A stretch of DNA of 64,000 nt from Reichenbachiella agarivorans (GTDB taxonomy: Bacteria > Bacteroidota > Bacteroidia > Cytophagales > Cyclobacteriaceae): NCBI RefSeq assembly GCF_025502585.1, contig NZ_CP106679.1, positions 2,449,501 to 2,513,500 on the forward strand, in the 5' to 3' direction. Numbering within the stretch: position 1 is the stretch's first letter; every line of letters starts with the position of its first letter. A program made the translations under genes and the position numbers. The notes under the pieces are model-generated. The model was not told the origin of the DNA. It saw nothing but the letters and a program-made list of their open reading frames with translations, and made no database searches. Below, piece after piece: positions 1-8,832 of this stretch.

Positions 1-2
1 TT

Positions 3-530
3 AGAAAAAAATCTGCAGAGACGATCGCGTCTTTTGGTCGCGAAGGCAATGCGATAGGAGGCCTATCCGTAGGTGAGCCTGCAGAAATGATGTACGAAAC
101 GACCGACTTGGTCTGCAATATTCTACCTGCGGATAAGCCACGTTACCTGATGGGAGTCGGCACACCAGAGAATATCCTCGAATGTATCGCACTGGGAGTA
201 GATATGTTTGATTGCGTGATGCCTACTCGCAATGCACGACATGGGTTGCTCTATACTTCAGAAGGACTCATCAATATCAAGAATAAGAAATGGGAGAAGG
301 ATTTCTCACCGATAGATCCTAATTTGGGTGGCTATGTTGACATGGCTTACTCCAAAGCATATCTGAGACATTTGGTACATAGCAGCGAATCTTTAGGTGC
401 TCAGATTGCCAGTGTACACAATTTGTCATTTTATTTGTGGTTGGTCAAAGAGGCTAGAAAACACATCAAAGCTGGAGATTTTACAGCTTGGAAAAATGCT
501 ATATTGCCAAAAATTTCATCAAGACTGTAG
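3..530 (+). CDS. tgt: queuine tRNA-ribosyltransferase, C-terminal part (cut by window edge)
   Basis: Tgt exchanges guanine-34 of GUN-anticodon tRNAs for the queuosine precursor preQ1 in the cytoplasm. The reading frame enters the window open at base 3, so only the last 175 residues are present. GGLSVGEP and KPRYLMGVGTPENILE are family signatures, and FDCVMPTRNARHG carries the nucleophilic aspartate of the family. The usual CxCxxC zinc ligands between the DPN and the HNLSFYLWLV block are absent: the stretch reads GGYVDMAYSKAYLRHLV. From memory, Bacteroidota Tgt proteins share this loss, so it is probably lineage-typical rather than a defect. The gene for an LptF/G-type permease begins 6 bases downstream, suggesting co-transcription. 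Confidence 0.95.
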   Translation, partial: RKKSAETIASFGREGNAIGGLSVGEPAEMMYETTDLVCNILPADKPRYLMGVGTPENILECIALGVDMFDCVMPTRNARHGLLYTSEGLINIKNKKWEKDFSPIDPNLGGYVDMAYSKAYLRHLVHSSESLGAQIASVHNLSFYLWLVKEARKHIKAGDFTAWKNAILPKISSRL

Positions 531-536
531 ATACCC

Positions 537-1619
537 GTGGGCATCAAACTGATAGATAAATACATTTTTAAAAAGTTCATTACCACTTTCATCTTTGTGG
601 TGGCGCTACTGGTTGTAGTGATCGTGGTAATTGACTTTACAGAGAAGAATGAAAAGTTCATCAAAAATGAAGTACCTACGGACTTGATCGTGTATTACTA
701 TCTGAGTTTTATGCCTTGGATTGCCAATCTGATTGCTCCCATTACGGTATTTATTTCCACTGTATTGGTCACAGCTGGCATGGCTGGTAAGACAGAGATA
801 GTTGCCATATTAGCAGGTGGTATTAGCTTTCGTAGGATGCTGATGCCTTTTTTGGTGGGTGCTATTTTGATTGCCATGACGACATTTTATGTCAATGGAT
901 GGATGATCCCCAACTCCAATAAGTATCGGATTGCATTTGAGGTAGAATATCTGAAAAAGCCTTTTTACTTCAACGAAAGAGATATTCATTTCAAGATAGG
1001 GGAAGAGGAGTATTTGTATCTCCAGCGCTACAATAACAGATCAGAAGTAGGATACAAAGTCACCTTGGAGCAGATTGTAGGGACAGAAATGAAACAGAAG
1101 TTGACTGCTACGAAGATGACCTGGGATGATTCTTTGGGTCGCTGGCAGTTCAAAGATTGGGAGCTGCGAGAGATAGGAGAATTTGGAGAGAAATATTCTA
1201 AGGGAGATGAAATGGACACCTTGTTGAGTATCACGCCCGAAGATTTTGACAACAAATATCAACTCAATGAGACCATGAATCTCAATGAACTCAATGATCA
1301 TATCGCGATGCTCAAAGATCGTGGTGCCGATGATGTCGAGGTATATGAAATCGAAAAGTACATACGTTATATGTTGCCATTTACAGCAATCATATTGACC
1401 CTGATGGGAGTGTCTGTATCTGCTGAAAAATCTACACGGGGTGGTGCTGGGTTTAAGATAGCACTGGGTTTTTTGATCGCCTTTGTGTTTATCATCCTAT
1501 TCATTTTGGTCAAGGCCATCGCAGAGGCAGGGTCGATGAACCCTATTGTGGCTATATGGATTCCCAACATGATTGGAGCCGTTGTATCTTTGATTTTATA
1601 TCGTTTTGTTCCTAAATAA
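537..1619 (+). CDS. LptF/LptG-family permease (YjgP/YjgQ)
   Basis: This 360-residue inner-membrane protein belongs to the LptF/LptG family, whose members pair with the LptB ATPase to extract lipopolysaccharide and pass it to the periplasmic bridge. It has the family layout: an N-terminal membrane segment (IDKYIFKKFITTFIFVVALL), two more segments up to about residue 120, a large central periplasmic domain (about 130-270), and C-terminal segments ending in LILYRFVPK. The GTG start is chosen because it places the conserved IDKYIFKKF block at the N-terminus, 6 bases after tgt. Its stop overlaps the next ATG by one base. Whether it is LptF or LptG cannot be decided from the sequence alone. Confidence 0.9.
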   Translation: MGIKLIDKYIFKKFITTFIFVVALLVVVIVVIDFTEKNEKFIKNEVPTDLIVYYYLSFMPWIANLIAPITVFISTVLVTAGMAGKTEIVAILAGGISFRRMLMPFLVGAILIAMTTFYVNGWMIPNSNKYRIAFEVEYLKKPFYFNERDIHFKIGEEEYLYLQRYNNRSEVGYKVTLEQIVGTEMKQKLTATKMTWDDSLGRWQFKDWELREIGEFGEKYSKGDEMDTLLSITPEDFDNKYQLNETMNLNELNDHIAMLKDRGADDVEVYEIEKYIRYMLPFTAIILTLMGVSVSAEKSTRGGAGFKIALGFLIAFVFIILFILVKAIAEAGSMNPIVAIWIPNMIGAVVSLILYRFVPK

Positions 1620-2542
1620 TGGAGAATGCTAATTCGCAATTGAAAGCCTACCTACAGCTGCATTTCATTGTATTGATTTGGGGTGCTACAGCTGTTTTGG
1701 GTAAGCTTATTAGTATTCCTCCTTTGGGGGTGGTTTTATACAGAACTTTGATTGCGGCAGGAGGGATATATCTGATTATCCTATTCAAGCAAATCAATTA
1801 CAAACTGCCCAAAGAGGAGTTGATCAAAATCCTTTCCACTGGGATTCTTATTGCACTGCACTGGATTACTTTTTTTCTGGCTGCCAGATTGTCCAATATT
1901 TCGATTTGTTTGGCAGGGATTGCTACCACTTCTTTTTGGACAAGCTTTATTGATCCAATCGTAAACAAGCGTCCAATCAAGTTTTATGAACCACTTTTGG
2001 GTGTTTTGTCATTGGTAGGAATAGTTTTGGTATTCAATGCATCATTTGATCAATTCTTGGGTTTGTCAGTGGCGATCGCGTCAGCAATTTTGGCGTCTTT
2101 ATTCACTGTCATCAATGGTCGATTGATCGCCAGACAAAATCACTACACCATCTCTATGTACGAGATGCTCGGTGCATTTGGGACGACTCTCATGATCATA
2201 CCCCTGGCGAGTTGGATGAGTACAGAGCGCATGGTTGACTATGTATCTATTCAGAACTGGGATTGGGCATTTTTGCTGTTTTTGGGCGTAATATGCACGG
2301 TGTTTGCCTATTCACTGGGGGTCAAGTTGATGAAGCAATTGTCTGCTTTTTCAATCAACTTGACGATCAACTTGGAGCCAGTATACGGCATTATCATGGC
2401 GTTGATTATATTCAAAGATGATGAGCACATGGGTACGGGATTTTATGTAGGTACATCTATCATTATCTTGTCTGTTTTGCTATATCCGTTGGTGAGGAAG
2501 TTGACCAAAGACAGGTACATGAATCCAGAGGTATTGCAATGA
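1619..2542 (+). CDS. EamA/DMT-family transporter
   Basis: A 307-residue integral membrane protein of the drug/metabolite transporter superfamily with two EamA repeats and about ten hydrophobic segments (first around residues 13-30, last around 277-293). The first repeat includes LIWGATAVLGKLISIPPLGV and YRTLIAAGG, typical of the family. The substrate cannot be deduced; relatives export amino acids, nucleosides or other small metabolites. The ATG overlaps the stop of the LptF/G-type gene (TAATG), so translation is probably coupled. A strong hairpin terminator lies about 130 bases downstream and closes the tgt-lpt-eamA unit. Confidence 0.88.
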   Translation: MENANSQLKAYLQLHFIVLIWGATAVLGKLISIPPLGVVLYRTLIAAGGIYLIILFKQINYKLPKEELIKILSTGILIALHWITFFLAARLSNISICLAGIATTSFWTSFIDPIVNKRPIKFYEPLLGVLSLVGIVLVFNASFDQFLGLSVAIASAILASLFTVINGRLIARQNHYTISMYEMLGAFGTTLMIIPLASWMSTERMVDYVSIQNWDWAFLLFLGVICTVFAYSLGVKLMKQLSAFSINLTINLEPVYGIIMALIIFKDDEHMGTGFYVGTSIIILSVLLYPLVRKLTKDRYMNPEVLQ

Positions 2543-2673
2543 ATGTACTCGAAATATACCTATTACTGATCTAAGATTTTGACCAGTTCATCGAAGTAAT
2601 TATTGTTATGTTCCAAAAAAATACGTATTTTGAAACATAATTTCCATAAGCCAGACTGACCTAAATATTGAAG

Positions 2674-2705
2674 AAAGCCATCCACACGGATGGCTTTTCT
2701 TTTTT
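2674..2705 (+). terminator. rho-independent terminator
   Basis: A perfect 10-bp stem AAAGCCATCC / GGATGGCTTT with an ACAC tetraloop, followed by a T-rich tract interrupted by a single C. It ends the rightward tgt-permease-EamA transcription unit. Confidence 0.9.
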
Positions 2706-2790
2706 GCTCAGAATTTATATTCTAACCATACAGTTATGAACCTCACAAATAATGTTGTCATCTAGGGATTAACATTTGTAAAACAAACAA

Positions 2791-2816
2791 CCCTAGTAGC
2801 GCGGAGGCTACCAGGG
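2791..2816. repeat. inverted repeat (hairpin)
   Basis: CCCTAGTAGC and GCTACCAGGG form a 10-bp stem with one mismatch around a 6-base loop. There is no T-tract, so it is not an ordinary terminator. An upstream CTAGGG at 2763-2768 could pair alternatively with the left arm. Confidence 0.5.
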
Positions 2817-2935
2817 AAGTATTGTTAGAATGGTTTGTCTTTGATGTCTTAATTGGGTTAAGTCAGCAAGGCTAAAATCTTGTTAAATGCTTTTTGAAGG
2901 ATATATGAAAACTGTGCTGTCAACCTGATGGTCGG

Positions 2936-2971
2936 CACATATCGTGTGCTTCTCCATGTAGGGTATGGAGA
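2936..2971. repeat. two tandem small hairpins
   Basis: GCACA-TATCG-TGTGC is followed two bases later by CTCCAT-GTAGGGT-ATGGAG. Both stems are perfect. Their proximity in non-coding DNA suggests structured RNA or relic DNA; the function is unknown. Confidence 0.45.
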
Positions 2972-3238
2972 TAGTCGTTCCGTCACTAAGAACTGTGTAA
3001 ATAGAGGTATATGTTTCATTAAAAATTAAAGTTAATTTTCTCGATTGCTGCTTTAATTCTAATGAGGGGCAATTCTAATTCAGAAATTCCTATTGAATTT
3101 CATTTCTTGGATGATTTATACAGTTGTGTGTAAATATTTCCAGAATTGACAAAATTGCCTTGTGAAATTTGTAATTAATTCAAGTAGGTACATGGTTTTT
3201 GAATGACTAAAATCTCATTATTGATGAACTACTACTCA

Positions 3239-5176
3239 TCACTCTTTTGACAGAACGCCAATTTTGATGTACGACGGGTTCGAACCCGATCTGCTCACAG
3301 CATGCTTGGCGACAACAAAATCTTCAGCACTAGCCTCAAAGATGTTGTCAACATAAGTCTGAGGATTGATGTCTATCAACGGAAACCAGGTGCTTTGAAT
3401 TTGCACCATGATACGGTGCCCTTTTTTGAAAGTGTGCAGTACATCTTGAAGTTCTAGTTCTATTTTTTCATCCTGTTTTGGGGTGAAAGGTTCTGGTTTC
3501 TTGTAGCTGTTTCGGAATCTGCCTCGTAGTGCTTCACTTCTGACCATTTGGTGATAGCCGCCTATCATTTTCTCGGGCTGATGTGGGTATGGAGCATGGT
3601 CATTAGGATATACGTCAATGATTTTGACTATCCAATCAGCCGCGCTTTGATTGGTTTTGACTACCAGATTGGCTATGATGGGGCCAGCCACAGTAAGATC
3701 TTCTTCCAGTTGGGCGGTTACGTAATACAGTACATCATCTCTTAAGATCACAAAGCCTTGATCTTCGACCATATACTCTTTAGGGATTTTGAGGTTTGGA
3801 TATTGAGTGAAGGGCACGGGGTTGGCGGGATCACTGACAAACATATCTACCCCAAATTCATTGGCTTGGGGAGGAGTGAAAGACAATTCATTTTTTTTCT
3901 TGAAATACAGTTTTCTGTAGTCAAGGTTTTTGGGTGGCCATTCTTCGAATTTTCTCCACTGGTTGCGACCTGTTTCAAACATGATCGCTTCGGACAAGTC
4001 TGCTTCGCCTTCGCCTTTGAGGTGATAGGTAAAGAAGGGAGTCAAGACTTCATTGTTGAAGAAAGTAGAAGTTTTTTCTCCGAAATGCACATCTCCCAAG
4101 AAATCTCCTGCTGTACGTCTCCATCCTCCATGACTCCAAGGGCCCATTATAATGGTGTTGGTGGTTTTTGGGTTGTTTTTTTCTACTTCCGCATAGATAT
4201 GGAGAGGGCCATAGAGGTCTTCGGCATCATACCAACCTCCTACGGTCAGTACCGCGCAATTCACATTTTTTAGATGAGGAAGGATGTTTTTGGATTGCCA
4301 ATATTCATCATAATTGGGGTGAGCAACCATTTCATTCCAAAATGGAATACTATCGTGCAGATACAACTCATTGGCTTTAGAAAGAGGAGTCATGTTCTTG
4401 TAAAATTCATATCCGTCCTCTGTGCCAAAATTAAAATCAGGAGCCCACTCTGTGGTCAAACTGTCTCTCTCTACGCCAAACGAAGATAAGAAAGCAAAAC
4501 TGTGAGAAGGGAAAAAAGCACCGTGGTGGTGAAAGTCATCAAAGAACCAATCAGCGATTGGGGCCTGAGGAGAAACCGCTTTCAGTGCTGGGTGCGAATC
4601 AATCATACCTGCTGCGGTATAGAATCCAGGGTAGGAAATACCCCACTGCCCTACATTGCCATTGTTTTGCGTATGAGAGAGCAACCAATCAATGGTGTCA
4701 AATGTATCAGTGCTTTCATTGACGTTTCGGCCATTGACGATGCCTTCGTGAGGGGTCATGTTGACGAAATCACCCTCTGACATGAATTTTCCCCTTACGT
4801 CTTGATAGACAAAAATGTATTTGTCTTTGGTTAGGCTCATATTGGGTCCCAAATCCTTTCGGTATTGAGATTTGTCAGTACCATATGGTGCCACAGAATA
4901 GGGTGTGCGGAACAGAATGATCGGGTATGCTTGCCCGTCATTGGGCGTATATATTGAGGTGAATAGCTGGGTGCCATCACGCATGGGTATATACACTTCC
5001 GTTTTGTCATAGTTGTTGACAATGAATAAAGAGTCACTTTCGCTACGCTGTGGTGAGTAGGCCTCTTTGTCCCTATCACAGGAAGCAAAAAGGGAAAGAG
5101 ACACGATTACAGTCAAGATTAGTTTTGAGAGATTCAATGTTGTTTTCATTTTTTGAGTTGATGCGAATTCGTTCAT
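3239..5176 (-). CDS. secreted CocE/NonD-family hydrolase (peptidase S15-like), probable lipoprotein
   Basis: A 645-residue alpha/beta hydrolase related to cocaine esterase, alpha-amino-acid ester hydrolases and glutaryl-7-ACA acylases. The N-terminus has a hydrophobic signal ending in FASC (Cys33), a plausible lipobox, so the mature enzyme would be membrane-anchored outside the cytoplasm. The nucleophile elbow is GISYPG (Ser181); the probable acid and base lie in WYDAEDLYGP and GPWSHGG. The C-terminal third is the jelly-roll domain typical of the family. A second in-frame ATG at residue 10 could be the true start, since the signal peptide begins after it. The substrate (ester or amide) cannot be inferred; it stands alone with no obvious operon partner. 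Confidence 0.88.
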   Translation of the reverse strand: MNEFASTQKMKTTLNLSKLILTVIVSLSLFASCDRDKEAYSPQRSESDSLFIVNNYDKTEVYIPMRDGTQLFTSIYTPNDGQAYPIILFRTPYSVAPYGTDKSQYRKDLGPNMSLTKDKYIFVYQDVRGKFMSEGDFVNMTPHEGIVNGRNVNESTDTFDTIDWLLSHTQNNGNVGQWGISYPGFYTAAGMIDSHPALKAVSPQAPIADWFFDDFHHHGAFFPSHSFAFLSSFGVERDSLTTEWAPDFNFGTEDGYEFYKNMTPLSKANELYLHDSIPFWNEMVAHPNYDEYWQSKNILPHLKNVNCAVLTVGGWYDAEDLYGPLHIYAEVEKNNPKTTNTIIMGPWSHGGWRRTAGDFLGDVHFGEKTSTFFNNEVLTPFFTYHLKGEGEADLSEAIMFETGRNQWRKFEEWPPKNLDYRKLYFKKKNELSFTPPQANEFGVDMFVSDPANPVPFTQYPNLKIPKEYMVEDQGFVILRDDVLYYVTAQLEEDLTVAGPIIANLVVKTNQSAADWIVKIIDVYPNDHAPYPHQPEKMIGGYHQMVRSEALRGRFRNSYKKPEPFTPKQDEKIELELQDVLHTFKKGHRIMVQIQSTWFPLIDINPQTYVDNIFEASAEDFVVAKHAVSRSGSNPSYIKIGVLSKE

Positions 5177-5204
5177 AGTGACGGAAGTGAAAAAACCAAT
5201 GGAA

Positions 5205-5642
5205 TTATGCTTCTATTTTTTTTAACTTTTTCTTCATGTATCTGAGTACTTTGTCAAATTCTGTGTTTTCCTGTTTGCTGAGACCAAATTCTTTTCCGGA
5301 TTTGAGTCTCCATGTGATTTCTTCGTACTTGCCACCCATGGTTTTGATACTACTGTGACTCCATTTTTCTAATTCTTTGGATTCAAATTTGAGTCGTTTG
5401 AATTGGAATGGCATGTTCAACTCAAACTTCTCTTTCGCGATTTTCATGATCTTAACTCCCATGAGGATTTTGAGCAAGACGACGATTCCAATAGGGCCAG
5501 AGGTATATATGAGTAGATACCATCCTATTTTACTCTCAGCATCATTGATATTCAATATACCATATACAAACAGTCCCAAGGCGATGGTAATGAAAACACT
5601 AACTGAAAAGAGTGTTGATATTTTTGGTTTTGATACGATCAT
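5205..5642 (-). CDS. small membrane protein of unknown function
   Basis: A 145-residue protein that I do not recognise. It has two hydrophobic segments near residues 11-32 and 41-60, then a charged cytoplasmic-looking tail rich in Lys and Glu that ends KKKLKKIEA. The stop lies 28 bases before the start of the CocE-type hydrolase. Its start overlaps the stop of the upstream acpH-like gene by four bases (ATGA), so the two are very likely translationally coupled. It shows no signal-peptide cleavage site and no enzymatic motif. Confidence 0.7.
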   Translation of the reverse strand: MIVSKPKISTLFSVSVFITIALGLFVYGILNINDAESKIGWYLLIYTSGPIGIVVLLKILMGVKIMKIAKEKFELNMPFQFKRLKFESKELEKWSHSSIKTMGGKYEEITWRLKSGKEFGLSKQENTEFDKVLRYMKKKLKKIEA

Positions 5643-6229
5643 TCCGCTTGTAATTGAGCGGTAAAATTATGGATATGATTGATAATCTCGCCGAAAAACT
5701 CTTCAAATTCTTTCTCAAGTAAAGGATAGTCGGTCATTAGATTTTCGGTGGCACGCTCCATACCCGACTCGTATGGTGTCCGTTGAGACATGCCTGTCAG
5801 TGCAGATTGCAGACCGTCTACAAACTGGTAGTGATACAGCCAGTCATTTTTGGCCATGTGATAGAGTAAATAATTTGCCTTTTCTGGGATTAACTTTCTG
5901 TTTTTCTCAAAGAGAAGATAATATCGATGAGTGAAGTCGCCTAGCTTTTCATCTGAGTATTGGTGCCAGTTTTTGGCTAAAAAATGATCGTAAAACATAT
6001 CCATGATCACACCAGAGTAGTGTCTGTATTCGGAGAGCCTTCTTTTGCCCTGTCTGACTAGTGGATGATTATCAGTAAAGGAGTCGATTTCCCGATGGAT
6101 CAGAATGCCATTTTTGATCCCAGATTCATATACTTCAAATTTATTTCCCTTGACAAAATCAGCTATGACGTTGCCTATGGCTATTTTTTCTTGGTCAAAA
6201 GAAAGGAAGATATGTGCTAGGTAATTCAT
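5639..6229 (-). CDS. acpH: ACP phosphodiesterase-like protein (AcpH, DUF479)
   Basis: The 196-residue protein starts MNYLAHIFLSFDQEKIAIGN and continues VIADFVKGN, matching the N-terminal signature of AcpH. AcpH hydrolyses the phosphopantetheine arm from holo-acyl carrier protein to give apo-ACP. Further family features are HREIDSFTD and the YSGVIMDMFYDHFLA block, which supply the metal-binding His and Asp residues of the HD-like fold. The length is typical. It is the first gene of a leftward pair with the membrane protein downstream. It is notable in this genome because an ACP-dependent pigment pathway and the opposing enzyme AcpS lie in the same window; no direct link is shown. Confidence 0.82.
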   Translation of the reverse strand: MNYLAHIFLSFDQEKIAIGNVIADFVKGNKFEVYESGIKNGILIHREIDSFTDNHPLVRQGKRRLSEYRHYSGVIMDMFYDHFLAKNWHQYSDEKLGDFTHRYYLLFEKNRKLIPEKANYLLYHMAKNDWLYHYQFVDGLQSALTGMSQRTPYESGMERATENLMTDYPLLEKEFEEFFGEIINHIHNFTAQLQAE

Positions 6230-6265
6230 TTATGGGCATAATATAAAGCTTTTCCTTTGATTGGT

Positions 6266-6273
6266 TATATTTG
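6266..6273 (+). promoter_or_regulatory. Bacteroidota -7 promoter box upstream of the TerB-like gene
   Basis: TATATTTG fits the TAnnTTTG consensus. It lies 23 bases upstream of the ATG at 6297 and inside the longer alternative reading frame, which favours 6297 as the true start. No well-spaced TTG -33 box is evident. Confidence 0.5.
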
Positions 6274-6296
6274 TGAAGAAGCTTAAAAACCAGATC

Positions 6297-6698
6297 ATGT
6301 CTAATATCCATCTTAACATCCTCATTCAGCTCGCTAAAATCGATGGAGTCATCGTTCAACAGGAAATTGATTTGATCAACGAAGTGGGAAAGGCCAATGG
6401 ATTGTCAAATGAAGAAATTAGGGAAGCTTATGAAGAAGCAGTTAGTTTGGATTTGGATAACCTCACAGGGTTGACCGATGATGAAAAGTATGATGTGATC
6501 TACTCAGTGGTACAGCTGATGAAAATCGATGGCAAGCTGTACAATGAGGAAATTAAATACTGCGCCAAAATGGCTTCCAGATTGGGATATGACGAGAATG
6601 TTCTTTTTGAATTGATGCTCAAAATATATGCTGATCCCGATCTTTGTGCAGACAAGGCATCATTGAAAAAACATATTCAGAAGTACCTTATATCTTGA
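6297..6698 (+). CDS. TerB-like small protein
   Basis: A 133-residue, mostly helical protein with the repeated acidic pattern of the TerB/co-chaperone-like family: QLAKIDGVIVQQEIDLINEV near the N-terminus and QLMKIDGKLYNEEIKYC in the middle. The paired D-G-x-(3)-E-E motifs are the conserved metal- or partner-binding features of this fold. The start at 6297 is preferred over an upstream frame start at 6261 because a -7 promoter box sits between them. The 3' end overlaps the convergent comEC-like gene by 11 bases. A second family member lies at 36907. The cellular role is unknown; tellurite resistance should not be assumed. Confidence 0.72.
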   Translation: MSNIHLNILIQLAKIDGVIVQQEIDLINEVGKANGLSNEEIREAYEEAVSLDLDNLTGLTDDEKYDVIYSVVQLMKIDGKLYNEEIKYCAKMASRLGYDENVLFELMLKIYADPDLCADKASLKKHIQKYLIS

Positions 6699-8787
6699 TC
6701 AGGCAGTAGGTATCCTCCATGGAGATAAGTGGGATGTCTTGTGCGATGGCATCTTTACTCATGTCTCTGATATTTCTTTTCTTGTTGGTATGAGTGAGTA
6801 TGATTCTTTTGTAACTGAAATAGTCATTGATTGTTTCTAGACTGTGTACAGCATCATATCCTACTACCAAGTAGTCCGTCCTTAGTTTTAGTTTGATGCT
6901 GTTTGGATCAAATCCCTTTGATAAGAATATAAATCTAGTGCTATGCATCACTAGTGCGTGCATGCCCGTGTCGATTTGGTAAGTTTTTTGATTAATTAGC
7001 ACAGCCTGATCTACTGGGGCTAGGTGTGATTGTAGCCTGTTTGGATTGATTTGATAAGCTAGCAGTTCTTGGTTTTGAATGGAATTCTGCGCGTACAGAT
7101 TGACTTTCAATCCATCTACTCGATCGATGAATTGATTCTCTCTAGTGTGGTACAGAATCACCTCTGTCTTGGTGGATTGTTGATAGATACTCCAGCAGCC
7201 TAGTGTTGTGATCAAAGCAATGCAGATCGTGAAGGGCCATAAGTACCTGAATTTCCTATTGGCGATCATCACAAGTAGGAATATTATTGCTAAATACACC
7301 AAGATAGTTTGCCCACCTGAGAGATAGAGCCATTCTTTGAGGCTACCTGGTAATTGATAGATTTGATTGACTACCCAATTGAGACTCTTGATGCTATACT
7401 CCATCAAAAGACCTGGCCAGATACTAGGAAATATACTGTTGGCGATGAAGAGGAATATGCCCTCGGACATGACTATAAACGCCGCTGGAATGACGAAGAG
7501 GTTCGATCCCAAAAAGTAATTAGGAAATTGATGGAAATAGTAGATGCTAATAGGAGCTGTGGCGATCTGTGCAGCGAGGGATACAGCAGTAATTGTCCAT
7601 ATTTTGTCCCACAGCCATGTGGACGGACTCCACCAAGAATAAATTTTGTCAAATAAGTAAACGATGCCTATCACAGCTAAATAGGATAGTTGGAAACCCA
7701 CTGAAAAAATCTGATTGGGATTGAAAAGTAGTAGGATAAAGGCAGATACAGAGATAGAATTGTAGATATTAGGAGCCCTGTCGAGAGATTGTCCATATAT
7801 CAGCAAACTGAACATGGTAACGGCTCTTAGTATGGAAGGCGAAAACCCTGTCAGCATGGCATAGGTCCAGAGCATAAGGATACTGAGTATGGGTAACAGG
7901 TATTGTTTGAAGAAGGCCAGTTTGAAAGGACGAAACAAAAGTAGGAGCAGATAATGTATCACTCCGACATGTAGTCCAGAGACTGCCAATACGTGCATTG
8001 CGCCCACTGCAGCATAGGCGGATTTGATTTCACCATCTAGACGATCCTTGATTCCCAGTAGCAGAGCCAGCGCAATTCCTTGCTCTTGTGGTGAAGTAAT
8101 ACTACTTATAATTTGATTCTCGAAATGTTGTCTCAGCCTGTAAATGGAGGCCAAGACTGGATTACCTAGATTATGTTTTACTACTTGGATTTGGTCGGGG
8201 GAGATGAATTGCTGGAGGTGGATTTTTTGTAGAGCCATGTAGTTGGCATAATCAAACTCATGAGGATTGCTAGGTGCTGATATCTCGAAAGGAAGCCCTT
8301 GAATTTGTATGAGGTCTCCATATTGGAGCTCAATGGTCTGCGTGCTGTCCGTCTTTATGTACAGCTGGACGAGTTCGGTATGGGCAATGACTGTAGTGTC
8401 TGATTTGATATGGAGGCTTTCTACTTGGTAGATTTTGTAGTGGCCTTTGGTGACAGGATACGATTGGATGATAGCTGTGTAGTAAGAGCCTTTGCTAAAT
8501 GCATTGAACCTAGCCTTAGGGTCGTCAGCATTGTGACCTATGTAGCGATAGGTGCCTGCGAGCCCTATCAGGATCAAAAGCGTGATTCCCATTCCTGTTT
8601 TCGATTTGCCTTTGATCCCAATGGAATACAAAATAACCAAAAGAAATATCAATCCAATACAAACAGGGAGATAGCCCAATTGGGAAACAAGATTGTCAGG
8701 CAATTGATGGGCTGCAAGTATTCCTATGATGAAAACTGCACAAATTCTAACAAAGGGTATCGGTGACCAAGCAAACATTTCGTCCAA
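6688..8787 (-). CDS. ComEC/Rec2-family DNA-uptake channel protein
   Basis: A 699-residue multi-spanning membrane protein. The N-terminus (about residues 10-60) has the first membrane segments, residues about 90-210 form the DUF4131/OB-like region, and residues about 225-500 carry the Competence domain with GIKDRLDGEIKSAYAAVGAM followed by HVLAVSGLHVG. In transformable bacteria ComEC conducts single-stranded DNA across the inner membrane. The C-terminal 150 residues do not show the HxHxDH motif of a metallo-beta-lactamase nuclease domain, so this is the short form without an intact nuclease. No other competence gene is nearby, so actual DNA uptake is not established. It is convergent with the TerB-like gene. 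Confidence 0.88.
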   Translation of the reverse strand: MDEMFAWSPIPFVRICAVFIIGILAAHQLPDNLVSQLGYLPVCIGLIFLLVILYSIGIKGKSKTGMGITLLILIGLAGTYRYIGHNADDPKARFNAFSKGSYYTAIIQSYPVTKGHYKIYQVESLHIKSDTTVIAHTELVQLYIKTDSTQTIELQYGDLIQIQGLPFEISAPSNPHEFDYANYMALQKIHLQQFISPDQIQVVKHNLGNPVLASIYRLRQHFENQIISSITSPQEQGIALALLLGIKDRLDGEIKSAYAAVGAMHVLAVSGLHVGVIHYLLLLLFRPFKLAFFKQYLLPILSILMLWTYAMLTGFSPSILRAVTMFSLLIYGQSLDRAPNIYNSISVSAFILLLFNPNQIFSVGFQLSYLAVIGIVYLFDKIYSWWSPSTWLWDKIWTITAVSLAAQIATAPISIYYFHQFPNYFLGSNLFVIPAAFIVMSEGIFLFIANSIFPSIWPGLLMEYSIKSLNWVVNQIYQLPGSLKEWLYLSGGQTILVYLAIIFLLVMIANRKFRYLWPFTICIALITTLGCWSIYQQSTKTEVILYHTRENQFIDRVDGLKVNLYAQNSIQNQELLAYQINPNRLQSHLAPVDQAVLINQKTYQIDTGMHALVMHSTRFIFLSKGFDPNSIKLKLRTDYLVVGYDAVHSLETINDYFSYKRIILTHTNKKRNIRDMSKDAIAQDIPLISMEDTYCLIKI

Positions 8788-8832
8788 ATTGAAATGCTGC
8801 TGGGTTGAATTTAGCCAAAAGATTTGAAACTG

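Larger units (their letters stand above)
2543..3238. other. 696-base gap with terminator and several hairpins, no gene seen
   Basis: No convincing coding frame is present. Besides the terminator near 2674-2705 the stretch holds an imperfect AT-rich inverted repeat near 2610-2640, a GC-rich hairpin at 2791-2816 and two adjacent hairpins at 2936-2971. This density of stems leaves room for a small RNA, but no known RNA family is recognised. Confidence 0.5.

Noticed and set aside
3758-4273. A 171-codon plus-strand open frame
   Set aside because: It is antisense to the CocE-type hydrolase and has no recognisable motif.
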